Of a stretch of DNA of 31,708 nucleotides, positions 1-7,102 are shown piece after piece. The stretch is from JAKVKY01 sp964293585 (GTDB taxonomy: Bacteria; Bacillota; Negativicutes; Acidaminococcales; Acidaminococcaceae), in the NCBI GenBank assembly GCA_964293585.1, contig CAXYYS010000021.1:1-31708 (forward strand), in the 5' to 3' direction. The notes under the pieces were generated by a model, which saw nothing but the letters and a program-made list of their open reading frames with translations, did not search any database and was not told the origin of the DNA. The translations under genes were made by a program, and so were the position numbers. How positions within the stretch are numbered: the stretch's first letter is position 1; each line of letters opens with the position of its first letter.

Positions 1-101
1 TGATCACCCCGATTGCAATCGAGCAGGGCCTGCGCTTCGCCATTCGCGAAGGCGGTCATACCGTTGGCGCCGGTGTAGTAGGCGTTATCGAAGATAAGTA
101 A
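1..101 (+). CDS. tuf: Elongation factor Tu, C-terminal fragment (5' truncated by window edge)
   Basis: Only the last 33 complete codons lie in the window, read from base 3 to the TAA at 99-101. They encode the end of EF-Tu domain 3, with the family-typical stretch ITPIAIEQGLRFAIREGG followed by HTVGAGVVGVIEDK. EF-Tu is the GTPase that delivers aminoacyl-tRNA to the ribosome. Its position just upstream of rpsJ is the classical str-to-S10 junction in bacteria. A hairpin follows the stop codon at 114-142. The rest of the gene is outside the window, so completeness cannot be judged. Confidence 0.97.
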   Translation, partial: ITPIAIEQGLRFAIREGGHTVGAGVVGVIEDK

Positions 102-113
102 TTTTAGATCCCG

Positions 114-142
114 TATGAGGGGCTAAAGTCCGGCCCCTCATA
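114..142 (+). terminator. Hairpin after tuf: weak terminator, attenuator or processing site
   Basis: A perfect 10-bp inverted repeat, TATGAGGGGC (114-123) and GCCCCTCATA (133-142), encloses a 9-nt loop. The sequence after it (ttgttatgttt) is T-rich but has no uninterrupted T run, so termination may be partial. It lies 13 nt after the tuf stop and about 120 nt before rpsJ. No convincing -35/-10 promoter is visible between the hairpin and rpsJ. Some transcription therefore probably reads through from tuf, and the hairpin would set the ratio of EF-Tu to ribosomal proteins. That role is inference. Confidence 0.5.
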
Positions 143-164
143 TTGTTATGTTTACTGATTAGGG

Positions 165-230
165 ACCTTGCGATGATGTGAAAGGTTGCTTGCCTGTCAC
201 GACAGGGAGATTTTCACGGAGTATGTCCGT
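165..230 (+). promoter_or_regulatory. Structured 5' leader of the S10 operon (candidate cis-regulatory RNA)
   Basis: Between the post-tuf hairpin and rpsJ there are three short inverted repeats: ACCTT (165-169) with AAGGT (182-186), CCTGT (193-197) with ACAGG (202-206), and ACGGA (216-220) with TCCGT (226-230). The rpsJ ribosome binding site GGAGG (250-254) follows after about 20 nt. In gamma-proteobacteria the S10 leader binds L4 for autogenous control; whether this one does anything similar cannot be told from sequence alone. The stems are short and could be coincidental. Confidence 0.35.
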
Positions 231-262
231 TCTTAGAAACTGGGCGATTGGAGGAAAATTTA

Positions 263-574
263 ATGTCAAAGACACAAAAAATCAGGATACGCTTAAAGGC
301 GTATGACCACACAGCACTTGATCAAAGCGCTGCCAAAATTGTAGATACTGCGAAACGTACCGGTGCCCAAGTCTCCGGCCCGATTCCTCTTCCTACAGAA
401 AAAAATATTTATACGATTCTGCGTTCTCCTCATGTCAACAAAGATTCTCGTGAGCAATTTGAAATGCGTACCCACAAGAGACTGGTAGACATTCTGGAAC
501 CGACCCCGAAGACTGTAGATGCTTTGATGCGTCTGGATCTTCCGGCTGGCGTAGACATCGAGATTAAACTGTAA
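263..574 (+). CDS. rpsJ: 30S ribosomal protein S10 (NusE)
   Basis: The 103-residue product matches the usual S10 length and contains the conserved segment RSPHVNKDSREQFEMRTHKR in its middle. S10 sits in the 30S head and also acts as NusE in antitermination complexes with NusB. The ATG at 263 is chosen because GGAGG (250-254) lies 8 nt upstream. An in-frame TTG at 248 overlaps that Shine-Dalgarno site and would give a non-conserved N-terminus. It is the first gene of the long ribosomal-protein cluster, with rplC following after 13 nt. Confidence 0.98.
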   Translation: MSKTQKIRIRLKAYDHTALDQSAAKIVDTAKRTGAQVSGPIPLPTEKNIYTILRSPHVNKDSREQFEMRTHKRLVDILEPTPKTVDALMRLDLPAGVDIEIKL

Positions 575-587
575 GGAGGTGCTAATG

Positions 588-1316
588 ATGGCTAAAGGAA
601 TTATAGGCAAAAAACTTGGTATGACCCAAATTTTTGAAGCTGACGGCAAGTTCATTCCTGTTACTGTTGTCTTAGCAGGTCCTTGCGTTGTTATTCAAAA
701 GAAGACTGAAGAAACTGATGGCTATAATGCAATTCAGGTTGGCTTCGGTGATGTGAAAGAAAAGACAATTACTAAACCGATGAAGGGACATTTCGAAAAG
801 GCCGGCGTTAAATCTGTAAAGTTCGTTAAGGAACTGCGTCTGGCTGCTCCTTCTGATTTAAATGTAGGGCAAGAGATTAAGGCTAATATCTTTGAAGCTG
901 GCGATCTGGTCGATGTATCCGGTATTACCCGCGGCAAAGGTTTTGCAGGCACTATCAAGCGCCACCATTTCGCTCGTGGTCCTATGAAACACGGTTCCAA
1001 GTCTCATCGTGAACCCGGTTCTATGGGTCCGAGATATTCCGGCCCGGGCGGCAGGGTAATGAAAGGCAAACGTTTACCTGGCCAAATGGGCGGTGAAAAT
1101 GCAACTGTTCAACGTCTGACTGTTGCCAGAGTTGATGCAGATCGTGACCTGATCCTGATTAAAGGCTCCATTCCCGGTGCCGCAGGAACCTGTGTTATGA
1201 TCCAGGCTACTTGCAAACCCGGCAAGACCGGTGGCAAGGCTCCTGTACATAAGGTTGCAACCGAGACTAAGGCTAAGAACCCGATGAAGGCTTCTAAAGC
1301 CGCATCCGGTAAATAA
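588..1316 (+). CDS. rplC: 50S ribosomal protein L3
   Basis: This 242-residue protein has the diagnostic L3 start AKGIIGKKLGMTQIF and the conserved core blocks SKSHREPGSMG and LPGQMGGENAT. L3 is an early assembly protein that reaches the peptidyl-transferase centre. Two adjacent ATG codons (585 and 588) are possible. The second has the better spacing (8 nt) from AAGGAGG at 573-579, which overlaps the rpsJ stop. The protein is about 30 residues longer than the roughly 209-residue Bacillus form because of a Lys/Ala-rich C-terminal tail (about residues 213-242), discussed in the findings. Confidence 0.97.
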   Translation: MAKGIIGKKLGMTQIFEADGKFIPVTVVLAGPCVVIQKKTEETDGYNAIQVGFGDVKEKTITKPMKGHFEKAGVKSVKFVKELRLAAPSDLNVGQEIKANIFEAGDLVDVSGITRGKGFAGTIKRHHFARGPMKHGSKSHREPGSMGPRYSGPGGRVMKGKRLPGQMGGENATVQRLTVARVDADRDLILIKGSIPGAAGTCVMIQATCKPGKTGGKAPVHKVATETKAKNPMKASKAASGK

Positions 1317-1347
1317 TATCTAAGCGAAAGAAAGGAGGATGCTTCTA

Positions 1348-1977
1348 ATGCCGAAGTTATCTGTATATGACATTACCGGTAAAGCTACCGGTGAAGAAAT
1401 AGAGTTAAACGACCAAGTATTTGGCGTTGAATTTAATGAACCTGTTGTGCACCAGGCAGTAGTAAGACAGCTGGCTAACCAGCGTCTGGGCACTCATGCG
1501 ACCAAGAGTCGCGGTATGGTTCGCGGCGGCGGCCGTAAGCCGTGGAAACAAAAAGGTACCGGCCATGCTCGTGCTGGTTCTATCCGTTCTTCCATCTGGG
1601 TTGGTGGCGGTGTAGCTTTTGGACCGCAACCCCGCAGTTATGAGAAGGACATGCCTCGTAAGGCACGTCGTCTGGCAATCCGTTGCGCTCTGAGCGCTAA
1701 GGTAGCTGCAAAGCAAGTGGTAGTTATTGATGGCTTAAAGTTTGATGCTCCTAAGACCAAGAACGTTGTAGCTTTGCTCAAAGCTTTTGACTCTTCCGAG
1801 AAGAAGAACCTGATCATCACTAATGGTGAGAATGAGAACGTAGAACTTTCTGCACGTAATATGCCGGAAGTAACCGCAATCACGAACAACACCCTGAACT
1901 GCTTTGATCTGCTCCACAACAACCAGGTTTTCCTGGATAAGGAAGCTATTAAATCTATTGAGGAGGTGCTCGCATAA
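1348..1977 (+). CDS. rplD: 50S ribosomal protein L4
   Basis: The 209-residue product carries the L4 exit-tunnel loop, recognisable as MVRGGGRKPWKQKGTGHARA followed by GSIRSS and a Gly-rich GGVAFGP segment. L4 lines the constriction of the nascent-peptide tunnel with L22 and in E. coli represses the S10 operon. Start ATG 1348 is preceded by AAAGGAGG (1331-1338). The in-frame ATG at 1339 immediately abuts that site and is rejected. The stop overlaps the rplW start by one base (1977), which implies translational coupling. Confidence 0.97.
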   Translation: MPKLSVYDITGKATGEEIELNDQVFGVEFNEPVVHQAVVRQLANQRLGTHATKSRGMVRGGGRKPWKQKGTGHARAGSIRSSIWVGGGVAFGPQPRSYEKDMPRKARRLAIRCALSAKVAAKQVVVIDGLKFDAPKTKNVVALLKAFDSSEKKNLIITNGENENVELSARNMPEVTAITNNTLNCFDLLHNNQVFLDKEAIKSIEEVLA

Positions 1978-2267
1978 TGGCTGCTAATCCTCGCGACGTC
2001 TTAATCCGTCCGCTGGTTACTGAAAAAACTTCCGGAATGATGCAAGACAATAAGTATACTTTTGAAGTTGCTTTGAAGGCAACTAAAACTGAGATTCGTC
2101 AAGCTGTAGAAACCATTTTCAAAGTTAAGGTTATTGACGTAAAGACCATCCGCGTTGGCGGCAAGGTTAAGAGAATGGGTGCCAGCGTAGGCCGGACCTC
2201 TGACTATAAAAAAGCAATCGTAAAACTGGCAGAAGGTAATACGATTCCTGTTTTTGAGGGAAGGTAA
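1977..2267 (+). CDS. rplW: 50S ribosomal protein L23
   Basis: The 96-residue protein matches L23 in length and in its blocks DVLIRPLVTEKTS (N-terminal) and YTFEVALKATKTEIRQAVE, followed by the basic hairpin with KVKRMG. L23 sits at the tunnel exit and is the docking point for trigger factor and the signal recognition particle. The ATG shares its A with the rplD stop codon, and GAGGAGGTG at 1960-1968, inside the rplD coding region, provides the ribosome binding site. rplB follows 28 nt downstream. Confidence 0.97.
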   Translation: MAANPRDVLIRPLVTEKTSGMMQDNKYTFEVALKATKTEIRQAVETIFKVKVIDVKTIRVGGKVKRMGASVGRTSDYKKAIVKLAEGNTIPVFEGR

Positions 2268-2295
2268 GCGTAAGCTTAAAGGAGGTAAAGTTTAG

Positions 2296-3126
2296 ATGGC
2301 TATAAAAAGCTTTAATCCGTATTCTCCTTCGAGACGCTTTATTACAGTGTCAACCTTCGAAGAGATTACGACTGATAAACCCCATCGTCCGCTGCTGAGC
2401 AAGCTCATCAATCATGCAGGCCGCAATTTTAGCGGCAAGATGACTGTTCGCCATCAGGGCGGCGGTGCAAAGAGAATGTACCGTATCATCGATTTCAAAC
2501 GTGACAAGGATGGCGTTATCGCTACCGTTGCTACCATTGAATACGATCCCAACCGTAATGCCCGTATCGCCCTGGTAAATTATGCCGATGGCGAGAAGCG
2601 TTACATCATCGCGCCTTTAGATTTAAAGGTTGGCGATAAGATTGAAAGTGGTCCTAAGGCCGATATTAAAGTTGGCAACTGCCTGCCTTTAAAGAATATC
2701 CCCCTGGGCACCAATGTGCACAATATCGAGATGAAGATCGGTAAGGGCGCACAATTAGCCCGCAGCGCCGGCGCAACTGCCCAGCTGATGGCTAAGGAAG
2801 GCGATTATGCCCTGCTCCGTCTGCCCTCCGGTGAAGTACGCAAGGTACATATTAACTGCCGTGCTACTATCGGTCAGGTAGGTAACCTGGATCACGAAAA
2901 CATCTCTATTGGTAAAGCCGGCCGTTCCCGCTGGATGCGTATCCGTCCTGCAAACCGCGGCGTTGCCATGAACCCGAACGACCATCCGCATGGTGGTGGT
3001 GAAGGTCACTCCCCGGTTGGACGTAAGCGTCCTGTTACTCCTTGGGGTAAATGTGCTTATGGTACTCATACCCGTAAGGTAAAGAAAGCTTCTACCAAGC
3101 TGATCATCAGCCGTAGAACTAAATAA
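2296..3126 (+). CDS. rplB: 50S ribosomal protein L2
   Basis: The 276-residue product is a full-length L2, the most conserved large-subunit protein, needed for subunit joining and peptidyl transfer. The C-terminal signature NDHPHGGGEGHSPVGRKRP, with the functionally important His cluster, is intact near residue 225, followed by TPWGK and a basic end SRRTK. AAAGGAGG upstream of ATG 2296 sets the start. No unusual insertion is seen. Confidence 0.98.
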   Translation: MAIKSFNPYSPSRRFITVSTFEEITTDKPHRPLLSKLINHAGRNFSGKMTVRHQGGGAKRMYRIIDFKRDKDGVIATVATIEYDPNRNARIALVNYADGEKRYIIAPLDLKVGDKIESGPKADIKVGNCLPLKNIPLGTNVHNIEMKIGKGAQLARSAGATAQLMAKEGDYALLRLPSGEVRKVHINCRATIGQVGNLDHENISIGKAGRSRWMRIRPANRGVAMNPNDHPHGGGEGHSPVGRKRPVTPWGKCAYGTHTRKVKKASTKLIISRRTK

Positions 3127-3156
3127 TTGAGAGATTAAGGAAAGGAGGCTCACCAG

Positions 3157-3510
3157 GTGTCTAGATCAGTTAAAAAGGGTCCTTATGTGCAAGAGTGTCT
3201 TTTAAAGAAGATTGCTGCACTGAACGCCGCAAATGAAAAGAAGGTTATTAAAACCTGGTCCAGGAGTTCCACAGTAACCCCGGATTTTGTAGGACATACG
3301 ATTGCGGTTCATGACGGACGCAAACATGTTCCGGTATTTATTACCGAAGATATGGTAGGCCATAAATTAGGAGAATTTGCTCCTACTCGTACTTTTAGAG
3401 GGCATCACGATAAGGCAACTGAAGTTGAAGGAGCAGCAGCTCCCGCAGCAGCAGGTGCACCGGGAGCAGCAGCTCCCGCAGCTAAAGCAGCACCGGCTGC
3501 AGGAAAGTGA
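3157..3510 (+). CDS. rpsS: 30S ribosomal protein S19 with Ala/Pro-rich C-terminal extension
   Basis: Residues 1-86 are a normal S19, with SRSVKKGPYV at the start and the signature VGHKLGEFAPTRTFRGH. S19 lies in the 30S head with S13 and contacts the A-site finger. The protein is 117 residues, whereas S19 is normally 92-93. The extra tail (about 87-117) is low complexity: 16 of its last 25 residues are Ala, with Pro, Gly and two Lys. It is encoded partly by a 19-bp direct repeat. The start is GTG 3157, with AAAGGAGG at 3141-3148. Confidence 0.97.
   Translation: MSRSVKKGPYVQECLLKKIAALNAANEKKVIKTWSRSSTVTPDFVGHTIAVHDGRKHVPVFITEDMVGHKLGEFAPTRTFRGHHDKATEVEGAAAPAAAGAPGAAAPAAKAAPAAGK
3430..3481 (+). 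repeat. 19-bp direct repeat with internal hairpins in the rpsS tail
   Basis: The 19-mer GGAGCAGCAGCTCCCGCAG occurs at 3430-3448 and again at 3463-3481, a period of 33 bases (11 codons). Each copy contains the self-complementary pair GGAGC and GCTCC around AGCA. In the second copy the stem extends to 7 bp (CGGGAGC 3461-3467 with GCTCCCG 3472-3478). The repeat encodes Ala-Pro-rich units of the S19 tail and suggests the tail grew by local duplication. Confidence 0.85.
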
Positions 3511-3520
3511 GGTTTGAACG

Positions 3521-3853
3521 ATGGAAGTAAAAGCAACTGCTAAATATATCCGCATTGCTCCGCGTAAGATTCGCATCGTCATGAACCTCATCCGCGGCAA
3601 ATCAATCCGGGAAGCTTTTGCAATTTTAAAGTTTACCCCGAAGGTTGGCTCCGAGGTCATTGAGAAAGTGTTGCGTAGCGCTGTAGCAAATGCCGAGCAT
3701 AATAACGACATGGATGTTGAAAAGATGTTCGTTTCTTCTTGCAGTGTGGATCAGGGTCCTACCCTGAAGAGGATTCATCCCCGTTCCCGTGGACAGGCGT
3801 TCAAGATTTTAAAACGCTCCAGCCATGTGACGGTGGCGGTTTCTGAAAAATAA
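3521..3853 (+). CDS. rplV: 50S ribosomal protein L22
   Basis: The 110-residue protein shows the L22 pattern: an N-terminal segment with YIRIAPRKIRIVMNLIRGKS and a long beta-hairpin ending in the conserved QGPTLKRIHPRSRGQAF. L22 lines the polypeptide tunnel opposite L4 and its hairpin tip is a classical macrolide-resistance site. No deletion is apparent there. ATG 3521 lies 10 nt after the rpsS stop, so the ribosome binding site is a modest GAGG (3509-3512) overlapping that stop. Confidence 0.97.
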   Translation: MEVKATAKYIRIAPRKIRIVMNLIRGKSIREAFAILKFTPKVGSEVIEKVLRSAVANAEHNNDMDVEKMFVSSCSVDQGPTLKRIHPRSRGQAFKILKRSSHVTVAVSEK

Positions 3854-3879
3854 TATCCCGGATAAGGAGGGAATTGATA

Positions 3880-4569
3880 GTGGGTCAGAAAGTTAATCCG
3901 AATGGTATGCGCATTGGCGTTATCAAAGGTTGGGACTCCAACTGGTACGCTGACAAGGATTATGAAAAGTTCCTGTTAGAAGATATTAAGATTCGTGAAT
4001 TCATTAAAGAAAAATTATTCCTGTCCGGTATTTCCAAGGTTGAGATTGAGCGTGCGTCTAACAAGATCAGCATCTCTATCCATACTGCAAAACCTGGTAT
4101 GGTTATCGGCCGCCAAGGCAGCAATATCGAGCTCTTAAAGGGCGATCTCAAGAAGATGACTGCCGGCAATATCGATATCAACATTGTGGAAGTTAAACAA
4201 CCGGATATGGATGCAACTCTTGTTGCAGAAAGTATCGCATCCCAGCTGGAACGCCGTATCGCCTTCCGCCGTGCTATGAAGCAGGCGATTGGTCGTACTA
4301 TGCGTATGGGCGCCCTGGGTATTAAAGTTCAATGCGGTGGTCGCCTGGGCGGTGCAGAAATTGCACGTAGCGAAAGCGTCCGTGAAGGTTCTATCCCTCT
4401 GCACACCCTGCGTGCTAATATTGATTATGGCACTGCAGAAGCACATACAACTTATGGCCGTATCGGCGTAAAAGTATGGATTTACAAGGGCGAAGTCCTT
4501 CCGAAGGGCAAACAACAGGCACAAGCAGCTCAACCTGCTAAACCTGCCGCAGCTGCGAAGGAGGCATAA
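3880..4569 (+). CDS. rpsC: 30S ribosomal protein S3
   Basis: The 229-residue S3 starts GQKVNPNGMRIG after the initiator and contains the type II KH-domain motif GMVIGRQGSNIELL near residues 72-85. S3 forms the mRNA entry channel with S4 and S5 and has helicase activity in E. coli. The GTG at 3880 is preferred over an in-frame TTG at 3874, because AAGGAGG (3864-3870) is 9 nt from the GTG and the family N-terminus begins there. The last 18 residues are Gln/Ala/Pro/Lys-rich, an extension like that of S19. Confidence 0.97.
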   Translation: MGQKVNPNGMRIGVIKGWDSNWYADKDYEKFLLEDIKIREFIKEKLFLSGISKVEIERASNKISISIHTAKPGMVIGRQGSNIELLKGDLKKMTAGNIDINIVEVKQPDMDATLVAESIASQLERRIAFRRAMKQAIGRTMRMGALGIKVQCGGRLGGAEIARSESVREGSIPLHTLRANIDYGTAEAHTTYGRIGVKVWIYKGEVLPKGKQQAQAAQPAKPAAAAKEA

Positions 4570-4572
4570 GCG

Positions 4573-5034
4573 ATGTTATTACCTAACAGAGTGAAATATC
4601 GTAAACAACATAGAGGCCGTATGAAAGGCCGTGCTATGCGTGGTAACACCCTGGTTCATGGTGATTTTGGTCTGGTAGCTTTGGAACCGGCTTGGGTAAC
4701 CAACCGTCAAATCGAAGCCGCTCGTATTGCCATGACCCGTTACATTAAACGTGGTGGCCATGTATGGATTCAAATTTTCCCGGACAAGCCGATTACGGCA
4801 AAACCGGCTGAGACTCGTATGGGTAGCGGCAAAGGCTCTCCTGAGTACTGGGTGGCTGTAGTAAGACCCGGTCGCATCCTGTTTGAGATGGATGGTATTC
4901 CTCTGGCAGATGCTAAAGAGGCAATGCGTCTGGCGGGCAATAAGCTGCCCATCAAGACTAAATTTGTCACCAAGGCAATGATGGAAGAACAGGCTAAAGC
5001 TGCTGCAGCACCGGAAAAGGGTGGTGAAGCTTGA
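4573..5034 (+). CDS. rplP: 50S ribosomal protein L16
   Basis: The 153-residue protein has the L16 start LLPNRVKYRKQHRGRMKGRA and the conserved KPAETRMGSGKGSPEYWVA block. L16 organises the A-tRNA site near the central protuberance. AAGGAGG (4558-4564) lies inside the end of rpsC, 8 nt before ATG 4573, so the two genes are closely coupled. The C-terminus (AKAAAAPEKGGEA, residues 141-153) extends about 10 residues beyond the Bacillus form and is Ala-rich. Confidence 0.97.
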   Translation: MLLPNRVKYRKQHRGRMKGRAMRGNTLVHGDFGLVALEPAWVTNRQIEAARIAMTRYIKRGGHVWIQIFPDKPITAKPAETRMGSGKGSPEYWVAVVRPGRILFEMDGIPLADAKEAMRLAGNKLPIKTKFVTKAMMEEQAKAAAAPEKGGEA

Positions 5035-5228
5035 TGAAGATTAAAGAGGTTCGCGATTTATCCGCGGCTGAATTAGATACAAAGTTAGCAAGCTTGAAGG
5101 AAGAATTATTCAACTTGCGTTTTCAGATGGCAACCGGACAATGTGAGAATCCCATGAAGATTCGTGAAGTCAAGAAGTCCATTGCCAGGATCAAAACCGT
5201 TCAAAGGCAAAAGGAAATTAACGCTTGA
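5034..5228 (+). CDS. rpmC: 50S ribosomal protein L29
   Basis: This 64-residue helical-hairpin protein contains the L29 motif ELFNLRFQMATGQ followed by the basic second helix (IREVKKSIARIKTV). L29 sits near the tunnel exit next to L23. ATG 5034 overlaps the rplP stop by one base (TGATG at 5032-5036). The preceding Shine-Dalgarno sequence is weak (AAGGGTGGTG region, about 5016-5025), so translation is probably coupled to rplP. The in-frame TTG at 5031 is a less likely start. Confidence 0.96.
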   Translation: MKIKEVRDLSAAELDTKLASLKEELFNLRFQMATGQCENPMKIREVKKSIARIKTVQRQKEINA

Positions 5229-5260
5229 GCGTTTTGAAGCTTATAAAGGAGGAAACAGTC

Positions 5261-5521
5261 GTGACCGAAGCAAGGAATGCACGTGTTACCCGTCTCGGAA
5301 GAGTGGTAAGCGATAAGATGCAAAAGACCGTTGTCGTTGCTATTGAACGCCATGTTCAGCATCAAACTTACAGTAAGGGTATTATTCGCACGGTAAAGTT
5401 CAAAGCTCATGATGAGAAGAACGAAGCCAAGGTTGGCGATTTGGTACGTATCGTCCAAACTCGTCCGCTCTCTAAGGAGAAATGCTGGCGTGTAGTTGAA
5501 ATCATTGAGCATGCAAAATAA
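5261..5521 (+). CDS. rpsQ: 30S ribosomal protein S17
   Basis: The 86-residue OB-fold protein contains the S17 block RLGRVVSDKMQKTVVVAIER and ends with the typical PLSKEKCWRVVEIIEHAK. S17 is a primary 16S-binding protein. The start is GTG 5261, with AAAGGAGG at 5245-5252. The open frame extends upstream to 5225, overlapping rpmC, but that extension lacks homology and contains the ribosome binding site itself. Confidence 0.96.
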   Translation: MTEARNARVTRLGRVVSDKMQKTVVVAIERHVQHQTYSKGIIRTVKFKAHDEKNEAKVGDLVRIVQTRPLSKEKCWRVVEIIEHAK

Positions 5522-5563
5522 TTACTGCCAGAGGCAAGTTGCTTTGGCAAGGGAGGAAAAACC

Positions 5564-5932
5564 ATGATCCAACAACAAACTATTCTTAATGTTGCTGATA
5601 ACACCGGCGCTAAGAAAGTTATGTGTATTCGCGTATTGGGCGGTTCCTACCGTAAATATGCTAATATCGGCGACATTATCGTGTGCGCTGTTAAGGATGC
5701 AACACCAGGTGGCGTTGTAAAAAAGAGTGATGTAGTTAAGGCAGTTGTTGTTCGTTCCATCAAAGGTATTCATCGTCCGGATGGTTCTTATATCCGTTTT
5801 GATGAAAATGCCGCTGTTATCATTAAGGACGACAAGAGCCCTACCGGCACTCGTATTTTCGGGCCTGTAGCGCGCGAACTGCGTGATAAAGATTTTATGA
5901 AGATCATTTCTCTGGCACCGGAAGTGCTGTAA
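5564..5932 (+). CDS. rplN: 50S ribosomal protein L14
   Basis: The 122-residue protein has the exact usual L14 length and the highly conserved start MIQQQTILNVADNTGAKKVM. It also has DATPGGVVKKSDVVKAVVVR and the C-terminal GPVARELRDKDFMKIISLAP. L14 forms intersubunit bridges and is the docking site of the silencing factor RsfS. ATG 5564 is preceded by AAGGGAGG. A 42-nt gap after rpsQ shows no promoter. Confidence 0.98.
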   Translation: MIQQQTILNVADNTGAKKVMCIRVLGGSYRKYANIGDIIVCAVKDATPGGVVKKSDVVKAVVVRSIKGIHRPDGSYIRFDENAAVIIKDDKSPTGTRIFGPVARELRDKDFMKIISLAPEVL

Positions 5933-5966
5933 GAAATTAGATTAGCACACAAGGAGGTGTTCCGAC

Positions 5967-6296
5967 ATGAGTGAAGCTTTAAAGCTCCATGTAAAAAAAG
6001 GCGATACCGTCATTGTCCTGTCCGGTAAGGATAAGGGCAAGCAAGGTAAAGTAATCGAAGCATTGCCGAAGAAAGCCAAAGTGGTTATCGAAGGCGTGAA
6101 TAAAGTTAAGCGTCATACCAAACCGTCTCAGAGTAATCCTCAAGGCGGCATTATCGTGAAAGAAGCAGCTGTTTCTTCCAGCAAGGTAATGTTGGTATGT
6201 CCGTCTTGCAAGAAACCCACCCGTATTAAGAAAGTCGCTGACGGCGGTTCTTTTAAGAGAGCCTGCAAGAAATGCGGCGAAGTAATTGATAAATAA
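5967..6296 (+). CDS. rplX: 50S ribosomal protein L24 with C-terminal zinc ribbon
   Basis: The 109-residue L24 carries an N-terminal KOW motif (VKKGDTVIVLSGKDKGKQGK). Its second half has the conserved SQSNPQGGI block and a CxxC-x18-CxxC ribbon (C78, C81, C100, C103). L24 initiates 50S assembly. Bacillus subtilis L24 lacks these cysteines, so this is the metal-binding variant found in many other bacteria. AAGGAGGTG upstream of ATG 5967 sets the start. rplE follows after 26 nt. Confidence 0.97.
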   Translation: MSEALKLHVKKGDTVIVLSGKDKGKQGKVIEALPKKAKVVIEGVNKVKRHTKPSQSNPQGGIIVKEAAVSSSKVMLVCPSCKKPTRIKKVADGGSFKRACKKCGEVIDK

Positions 6297-6322
6297 TTCC
6301 GGGAAAGGAGGACAATTTTTAA

Positions 6323-6868
6323 ATGGCGAAAACCAGATTGCAAGAGAAGTATTTATCCGAAGCTGTTAAAGGTTTGATGGATAAATTCAAATACAAGAAT
6401 GTAATGGAGATTCCTAAGGTTGAAAAGATCATCATCAACATGGGTGTTGGTGAGGCTGTAACGAACAGCAAGGCTATGGAATCAGCAGTTGCTGATCTGA
6501 CCACTATTTCCGGTCAGAAACCTATTGTCACGAAGGCTAAGAAATCTATCGCGGCTTTCAAACTGCGTGCCGGGATGCCTATCGGTGCCAAGGTTACCCT
6601 GCGTGGTGACCGGATGTACTTTTTCCTGGACAAGCTGATGAACCTGGCACTGCCCCGTGTACGTGACTTCCGTGGTGTAAGCACCGCATCTTTTGATGGC
6701 CGTGGCAATTATGCCCTGGGTCTGAAAGAACAGTTAATTTTCCCGGAAATCGAGTACGATAAGGTTGACAAGGCGCGTGGCATGGATATCATTATTGTAA
6801 CCACCGCAAAGACTGACGAAGAAGCAAGAGAATTGCTCAGGCTTCTCGGCATGCCCTTCAGCGCATAG
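6323..6868 (+). CDS. rplE: 50S ribosomal protein L5
   Basis: The 181-residue product matches full-length L5, with VEKIIINMGVGEAV in the first quarter, GQKPIVTKAKKSIAAFKLR in the centre, and FPEIEYDKVDKARGMDI towards the C-terminus. L5 binds 5S rRNA and contacts P-site tRNA. The start ATG 6323 follows AAAGGAGG (6304-6311). Neighbours rplX and rpsN are in canonical spc order. Confidence 0.98.
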   Translation: MAKTRLQEKYLSEAVKGLMDKFKYKNVMEIPKVEKIIINMGVGEAVTNSKAMESAVADLTTISGQKPIVTKAKKSIAAFKLRAGMPIGAKVTLRGDRMYFFLDKLMNLALPRVRDFRGVSTASFDGRGNYALGLKEQLIFPEIEYDKVDKARGMDIIIVTTAKTDEEARELLRLLGMPFSA

Positions 6869-6886
6869 AGTGAGGAGGATTAAATC

Positions 6887-7072
6887 TTGGCTAAGACATC
6901 ATTGATTGAAAAGTGGAAACGCGAGCCGAAATTCAAAGTACGCCGTTATAATCGCTGCAAGATCTGTGGCAGACCTCACGGTTATATGCGTAAGTTCGGT
7001 CTTTGCCGTATCTGCTTCCGTGAATATAGCTATAAGGGCGATATTCCCGGTGTGACCAAGGCAAGTTGGTAA
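6887..7072 (+). CDS. rpsN: 30S ribosomal protein S14, zinc-binding type Z
   Basis: The 61-residue protein is the short, zinc-containing S14 form. C24, C27, C40 and C43 form the CxxC-x12-CxxC site within RCKICGRPHGYMRKFGLCRIC, and it ends GVTKASW. S14 is a late-assembling head protein. The start is TTG 6887, supported by GAGGAGG at 6873-6879 and by the standard AKTSLIEKWKR N-terminus. No zinc-independent paralogue is in this window. Confidence 0.98.
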   Translation: MAKTSLIEKWKREPKFKVRRYNRCKICGRPHGYMRKFGLCRICFREYSYKGDIPGVTKASW

Positions 7073-7102
7073 GAACTCTTTTAGGAAGGAGGCCATCGAA
7101 GA

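Noticed and set aside
3880..4569. Alternative start of rpsC at TTG 3874
   Set aside because: The GTG at 3880 has better spacing and gives the conserved MGQKVNP N-terminus.
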